From contig JAXMAC010000068.1 of the NCBI GenBank assembly GCA_046350595.1, positions 1-19,048 of the forward strand: a stretch of DNA of 19,048 bases, given 5' to 3'. Below are positions 14,858-19,048 of this stretch, in pieces. The notes below the pieces were generated by a model. That model was not told where the DNA came from, searched no databases, and was given only the letters and a program-made list of their open reading frames with translations. A program made the position numbers and the translations under genes. The number at the start of each line of letters is the position of its first letter. Within the stretch, counting starts at the first letter, position 1. The DNA comes from JAHFOW01 sp046350595. Its GTDB lineage: Bacteria > Planctomycetota > Brocadiia > Brocadiales > Brocadiaceae.

Positions 14858-14979
14858 TTCTCTCATAAACAAACTGTACCTCCTGATAAGAGATGAATGG
14901 GGTTGTGAAAAATTTACAAATAAAAGAATGATATATCATCGTAAGAAACGTTTGGTTGTTGAAAGATAAGGAATAGTTT

Positions 14980-16252
14980 ATGATTATTGATAATCTTTTC
15001 CGACTCGTTCGGGTTAGGAAATCAAGCACCGTTTCGCGGGTATTTTTCCTCTCTATTTTCACCTGCATAATTTTCTTCACTCATGGTATAAGCTATGCCG
15101 CATTGTTGCAATCCACCTACCTCGGCGGCAATGGCGATGAGACCGGCCATGCCATGGTAATCCATCCAACTACCGGTGACATTTATGTGACCGGGACGGC
15201 GGACAGCCGGGTCTTTGTCTCAAGGCTTTCAGGCGATCTTAAAACCCTTTATCAGACCATCCACCTTGGAGGAAGCGGCAGGAGCGAGGGCTATGGCATT
15301 GCCATCCACCCTGCAACCGGGGATGTCTATGTAACGGGCAATACCACCTCCACTGACTTTCATGGCATCACAAACGGCGCAGATACCACCTTTGAAGGCT
15401 ACAACGAGGCATTTGTGGCGAGACTATCGGGCGACCTTATGACCCTTCACCAGTCCACCTTTCTTGGAGGCAGAAGCGCAGATACAGGCGCAGGCATTGC
15501 CGTCCATCCCACCACAGGAAGAGTCTATGTGACGGGGACAACACAGGGTCGGGCAATTTTTCCGGTATCGCAGGAGGAGCCGACACGACCTTCTCAAATT
15601 GGACATTTGCAACCGAGACGATCAACACCGGCACGGAAGGTGATGACACCATTACCTATGACGTATCTGCGGGGACAGACTTCGTCTTCATCGACGGCGA
15701 AACGGGAAATGATACGTTGACCATCAATACAGGCGTGCAGATATTCACACTGTTTAGCGTCAAAGGAGAAATCCTTTTCCAGCAGGGCACAGGCGGCTAC
15801 AAGATATGGATGAGGAGTGCGGAAAAAATAACCGTCCTCGACCCTGATGAAAACCCACTCTTTCAAGTCACAGACGCAAGCGACACCACAGGAGGGCCTG
15901 ACACATCCTACCATGAAGACGGCTTAGGCAATCTCTTCGCAGTATGGCAGGATGACACGTCAGGGAGTAATAAGATATCTATGAGCAAATCGAAAGATGC
16001 CGGGGCAACGTGATTATTCCCTCTGGTTCTTTCATGTGACAATGCTGATAGCATCTACATTGCATGGCAGGGCAGTCACAGAATCCGTCTGTATCGGTGG
16101 ACTATTGGGATAACGTGTACGTGATGTGGCAGGACAGTAATCCAGGTAACAATGAGATATACATGAAGAAGTCCACAGATGGCGGTACAACATGGACACA
16201 ACAAAGGCTTACACGGAACAGAGGTTCTTCAGAGCAACCAATGTGCCGATGA
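14980..16252 (+). pseudogene. Secreted beta-propeller (SBBP + BNR/sialidase-like) protein, broken over three frames
   Basis: The first frame (14980 to about 15545) has a signal peptide with a long N-region (residues 1-41) and SBBP-type repeats: LQSTYLGGNGDETGHAM, IHPTTGDIYVTGTA, HLGGSGRSEGYGIAIHP and STFLGGRSADTGAG. After VYVTGTTQ a shift of frame is needed; the next frame resumes SGNFSGIAGGADTTFSNW, exactly continuing the repeat. It goes on through a Gly/Asp-rich segment (GDDTITYDVSAGTDFVF, ETGNDTLTIN) to NLFAVWQDDTSGSNKISMSK and KDAGAT, ending at TGA about 16013. The third frame (about 16064-16252) gives a similar unit, QNPSVSVDYWDNVYVMWQDS, KKSTDGGTTWTQQRLT. Thus an exported propeller-type protein is split by at least two indels. 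Its role is unknown; such proteins are often cell-surface. Either decay or sequencing error. Confidence 0.72.
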
Positions 16253-16400
16253 GCAGGTCATGGTAATGAGAATTCATATCTATTCTTTGGTGTTCAATTT
16301 GAATGAAGAAATTTAAAAACCTTGCGATTTTCTTCATTTTTGGTTTAATATTACTGCAAATGGGAAAGGCAATTTCTTATCATCCAAAAACAATTTTTAA

Positions 16401-16407
16401 AAGGAGG
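16401..16407 (+). promoter_or_regulatory. Strong Shine-Dalgarno of F5/8-domain gene
   Basis: AAGGAGG lies 7 nt before ATG 16415, which decides the start codon. Confidence 0.7.
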
Positions 16408-16414
16408 AATTGAG

Positions 16415-17047
16415 ATGGGAAAGAATGTGACGATAATCTTTTTGGTGATTTTTGTGTCCTGTATTTTGATCAGTCAGCGTATGAGCATTGCCCAAGAACC
16501 TGTTGCTGACCAGATCGCGGGATGTGAGGAATGTGATTCGAGATTCGTAAACGCCACAAGTGATACAATAAATAAATTAAAAGTTAAACAACGTTTGGAC
16601 GTGAATGGAAATATTGTTGTGCGAAATATAGCATCTGGTAAACCCGTGTCAGCTTCCAATTGGGGTCAGACAACCCCTTCAGATTTGAGTAAAGCTGTGG
16701 ATTCAAAGGAAGGCACATCCACAACAGAAGGGATTACCGTGGTAGCTGGCAATGAAGGTTTTATTACTGTTGATTTAGGGACAGTCTATAAAGGGCTTGT
16801 TTATGTCAAAATGGGCGTCAGAATGGTAACTGGTGCTAGTGCCCATTGGAGGATATGGTCTAGCGTTGATAACAGCCAGTGGATTATTAATTGGGATTCA
16901 CAAAGGATGTATCCCGGTAATACAGAAGTTTTGTGGTATCCGGCGATACCATTTTGGGGAAGGTATATCCGGGTTTCTGCATACGACATAGGGGAGGGAC
17001 AGGTGGGACTCAAGGTCTATGAGATTTATGTAAAACCGTATCAATAA
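16415..17047 (+). CDS. Secreted F5/8 type C (discoidin-like) domain protein
   Basis: This 210-aa protein starts after a strong AAGGAGG. Residues 1-26 are a signal peptide (cleaved near SIAQ). A short linker with CEEC (37-40) follows, then a galactose-binding-like F5/8 type C domain (about 71-206): NIASGKPVSASNWG, SKAVDSKEGTST, GFITVDLGTVYKGLVYVKM, SVDNSQWIINW, GRYIRVSAYD. Such domains bind carbohydrates or surfaces. It is intact, unlike its upstream neighbour. Its stop overlaps the convergent DUF2141 gene by 7 nt. Binding partner and cell-surface role are inferred only. Confidence 0.82.
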   Translation: MGKNVTIIFLVIFVSCILISQRMSIAQEPVADQIAGCEECDSRFVNATSDTINKLKVKQRLDVNGNIVVRNIASGKPVSASNWGQTTPSDLSKAVDSKEGTSTTEGITVVAGNEGFITVDLGTVYKGLVYVKMGVRMVTGASAHWRIWSSVDNSQWIINWDSQRMYPGNTEVLWYPAIPFWGRYIRVSAYDIGEGQVGLKVYEIYVKPYQ

Positions 17048-17508
17048 GCGGCCTCATCGGCATTTCCAAATCTGTCTACAAGGTGTACCGTGACCGATGT
17101 ATCGTTTTCACCAACGTGAAATTTAACTTCGTCCCATTTTGGATGACGCCGTACTTTTTGTACGTCAAGCCTTGAAAAACCTATAGGCTCTTGAGGTATC
17201 CCCAGAATGCCGCTGCGCTCTAATTTCCCGCTATTATTCAGATCGTGATATGCGGAAAGGGAATATTCTCCGGTCGCTACATTTTTAATACTGTATTTTC
17301 TGAAATCATCCGCACTCTCAGCGAGTTCTGCATCGATATCTACATATCCCTTGTCTCTTTTCATGTGACACTCCTCGCTGTCACACACAGAAAAACGCAC
17401 CGGCGCTTCATTGTGATTTGTAAATCTATCCACGGTGACAATTACATCTCCGGCAAATACTCGAAAAGAAAATAGAATAAATAGCAAAGGCAGCCAAATA
17501 AAAATCAT
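17041..17508 (-). CDS. Exported DUF2141 family protein
   Basis: ATG at 17508 is chosen because GGAG lies 8 nt upstream and gives a clean signal peptide (IFIWLPLLFILFSFRVFAG); an in-frame upstream ATG at 17553 would add 15 residues. The mature part matches DUF2141: APVRFSVCDSEE, YSLSAYHDLNNSGKLERSG, GIPQEPIGFS. The family has an SDxNxxG-like D-L-N-N-S-G loop that resembles a Ca-binding turn; function unknown. It converges with the F5/8-domain gene (7-nt overlap). Confidence 0.85.
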   Translation of the reverse strand: MIFIWLPLLFILFSFRVFAGDVIVTVDRFTNHNEAPVRFSVCDSEECHMKRDKGYVDIDAELAESADDFRKYSIKNVATGEYSLSAYHDLNNSGKLERSGILGIPQEPIGFSRLDVQKVRRHPKWDEVKFHVGENDTSVTVHLVDRFGNADEAAY

Positions 17509-17553
17509 TCTTTTCTCTCCAGTAAAATAAAAAGATGGGTATTTTATAAACAT

Positions 17554-17828
17554 CTATTTTTATAATCCAAAGTATAGTATAAAGCCACAGAAAAACAAAT
17601 AAATCAGCACAACGAATTATTTTATAAATGGGTAATTACCATTTTTTGCTTTACATTGCCTCAAAATGAAAAATCAATTTCTTAATAAGATATTCCCGAT
17701 ATGCAGTGTTTGAAATACGGTATTATTCCGCAATATATTCATTGACGAATGGTTGCATTTGACCGAAAATGAGCTAAGTTAATTAACGGTCCATAATTTC
17801 CCCACGATAAAAACCGGCAGAAATTAAC
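17554..17828. other. AT-rich intergenic region
   Basis: Between the DUF2141 gene (transcribed leftward) and the transporter gene (rightward) lies AT-rich sequence with no gene. Divergent promoters must lie here, but no consensus pair stood out clearly. Confidence 0.45.
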
Positions 17829-17855
17829 CCTGTCAGGGTTTTAAACCCTGACAGG
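17829..17855. repeat. Near-perfect palindrome upstream of transporter gene
   Basis: CCTGTCAGGGTTT and its complement form a 13-bp stem around a single central T. The pattern is a commonly dispersed palindromic repeat. It precedes the transporter by 68 nt; it is not followed by a T tract. Confidence 0.75.
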
Positions 17856-17922
17856 ATTGACTCATGAATTTCGTGCTTCGGATTTTGTCTTTTCCGGCTT
17901 GTTCGGGTTAAGGAGTTTAAAC

Positions 17923-19048
17923 ATGAATTCAGTATGGCGTCTCATGTTTATTGCAGGTTTGTACTATTTTTTGCAGGGAATGAGCGGCAACCCAGGCATT
18001 CATCATAGGCTCTTAACTTTTATCTTACCCAGCATTTTGGCTTCGGGGCGGCAGACCTTGCTTATTTTACGTTTCTCATAACGATTCCATGGATGGTTAA
18101 GCCGGTATATGGAATTATCGCCGATAGTGTGCCGCTATTCGGTTATCGTATGAAAAGTTATTTTATTTTAGGAAGTCTTATTGCTTCGTTGTCTTACCTT
18201 ATTATCTTCTGGGTTGGCTTGAGCACCGTATCATCGCTCTATCTTTTGTTTATTTTGCCGGCGGTAGGCGTTGCGTCTTCAGATGTTCTTTGCGATAAAT
18301 GGATGCTTGTCACGGGTAAACCTTTAAACGTAACAGACCGTATGCAATCTGCTCAATGGTTTTCGATTTCCATCGCAGGAATTATCATCATGGTTGTCGG
18401 CGGATATATTGCACAATATATGCCGTTGAGTCATGCGGTTCTTGTTTCTTTGCCGTTTGCCCTGATGGTAATTCCCTTGACCGTTTTTTCGTGGAAAGAA
18501 GATCGGGTTGCTTCCGTTGGTCATGCTGCTCAAGAGGCAAAAGAGGGTTTACGACACGCGGCAAAATCCAAAAAACTTTTGGCGTGTGCGGCATTTCTCT
18601 TTCTTTTCAACGCAATGCCTCAGTTGGGTTCACCCGTTCTCTACGTTTACGAAACCAACGTTTTAAACTTCTCGCAGGTATTGATCGGTTATCTTGATAT
18701 GACGGCTAACGTTGGCTTTCTAATCGGAGTTGCATTATATGGTCTGTTTTGTAAAAAGCTACCGGAAAAATTGATGCTGCGGCTTATTGTAGTAAGCGCT
18801 GTGCTCTCAGCAATCTGCTTCATATTCTTTCGGGGTCCTTTTAGCGCCTTTATCATATTTTTTGGTTCGTCCGTAATTGGCATTATTGCCTATATGGGTC
18901 CGCTTGTCATTGCAGCTAAGGCATGTCCTAAAAATGCCGAAGGCACAGTATTCGCGTTGCTTATGTCTGTTATCAATTTCGGGAAACAGAGCGGCAATAT
19001 AATCGGCGGCTGGATTTATGAACCGTTTGGGTTTACCTGGCTCGTAGT
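17923..19048 (+). pseudogene. BT1/MFS-type transporter, frameshifted and 3' incomplete at window edge
   Basis: ATG at 17923 follows AAGGAG. The first segment, MNSVWRLMFIAGLYYFLQG followed by MSGNPGIHH, leads into a frame ending at 18080. A one-base loss near 18007-18009 moves to the frame ALNFYLTQHFGFGAADLAYF, which then stays open to the edge (about 346 codons). The rest is highly hydrophobic, with many membrane segments. Motifs DVLCDKW, NVTDRMQSAQWFSI and VVGGYIAQ suit the folate-biopterin (BT1) branch of the MFS fold. The substrate is unknown. Because the rest is so well kept, a sequencing error is at least as likely as true decay. Confidence 0.72.

Larger units (their letters stand above)
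14582..14979. other. Intergenic region carrying inverted REP-like repeats
   Basis: I see no gene. The region holds the inverted repeat pair listed separately and AT-rich flanks, and a short AT-rich run just before the beta-propeller gene. Part of the left side may be remnant of the IS91-like element. Confidence 0.5.

Noticed and set aside
17829..17855. Intrinsic terminator
   Set aside because: It is not downstream of any gene in either direction and has no T tract; it fits a dispersed palindrome better.
1..19048. CRISPR array, tRNA or rRNA genes
   Set aside because: I saw no regularly spaced direct repeats and no cloverleaf-like or rRNA-like conserved segments on either strand.

Overview
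The window looks like a draft-assembly piece of a Planctomycete genome, most likely an anammox-type Brocadiales bacterium. This is an inference from three things. There is a Minf_1886-family gene, a family I associate with Planctomycetes and relatives. There is a long ribosome hibernation factor carrying a cold-shock-like tail. The sequence has moderate GC content and is littered with short palindromic repeats. No anammox hallmark gene (hydrazine synthase or dehydrogenase) is present, so the assignment stays tentative. One ambiguous base (position 12006) and several indel-broken genes suggest limited sequence quality in the right half.

Left half (1-10.1 kb), all reading frames intact: a minus-strand pair tilS -> SpoIID/LytB-domain protein (the latter runs off the left edge); a plus-strand pair of secreted DUF192 protein + SUMF1/formylglycine-generating-enzyme-like protein; a convergent Minf_1886-family gene; a minus-strand operon ricT-like PSP1 gene -> metG behind a near-consensus sigma-70 promoter; a plus-strand pair of FxLYD-like exported protein + SPL-type radical SAM protein; and a secreted alpha-carbonic anhydrase with its own promoter, strong Shine-Dalgarno and terminator hairpin.

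Right half (10.2-19.0 kb), repeatedly broken: a frameshifted hpf on the minus strand; a PLP aminotransferase of the alanine/serine-glyoxylate type with a strong promoter and an array of inverted repeats just upstream, whose conserved C-terminus continues past a stop in mixed frames; a group II intron-type reverse transcriptase/maturase preceded by about 600 nt of hairpin-rich non-coding sequence and followed by a 5'-truncated IS91-family (Y2) transposase remnant; a secreted beta-propeller protein spread over three frames; an intact secreted F5/8 type C (discoidin-like) protein converging on a DUF2141 protein; and a BT1/MFS-type transporter with one frameshift that runs off the right edge.

Functional themes are tRNA modification and charging (tilS, metG), translation or RNA maintenance (PSP1/RicT, HPF), envelope and exported proteins of largely unknown role, CO2/bicarbonate interconversion (carbonic anhydrase), and a mobile-element insertion site at 12.1-14.6 kb. 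I did not see a CRISPR array, tRNA, rRNA or a clearly new multi-gene system. The points most worth a second look are the mobile-element junctions, the operator-like repeat array at 10874-10913, and whether the run of broken genes is real decay or sequencing error.
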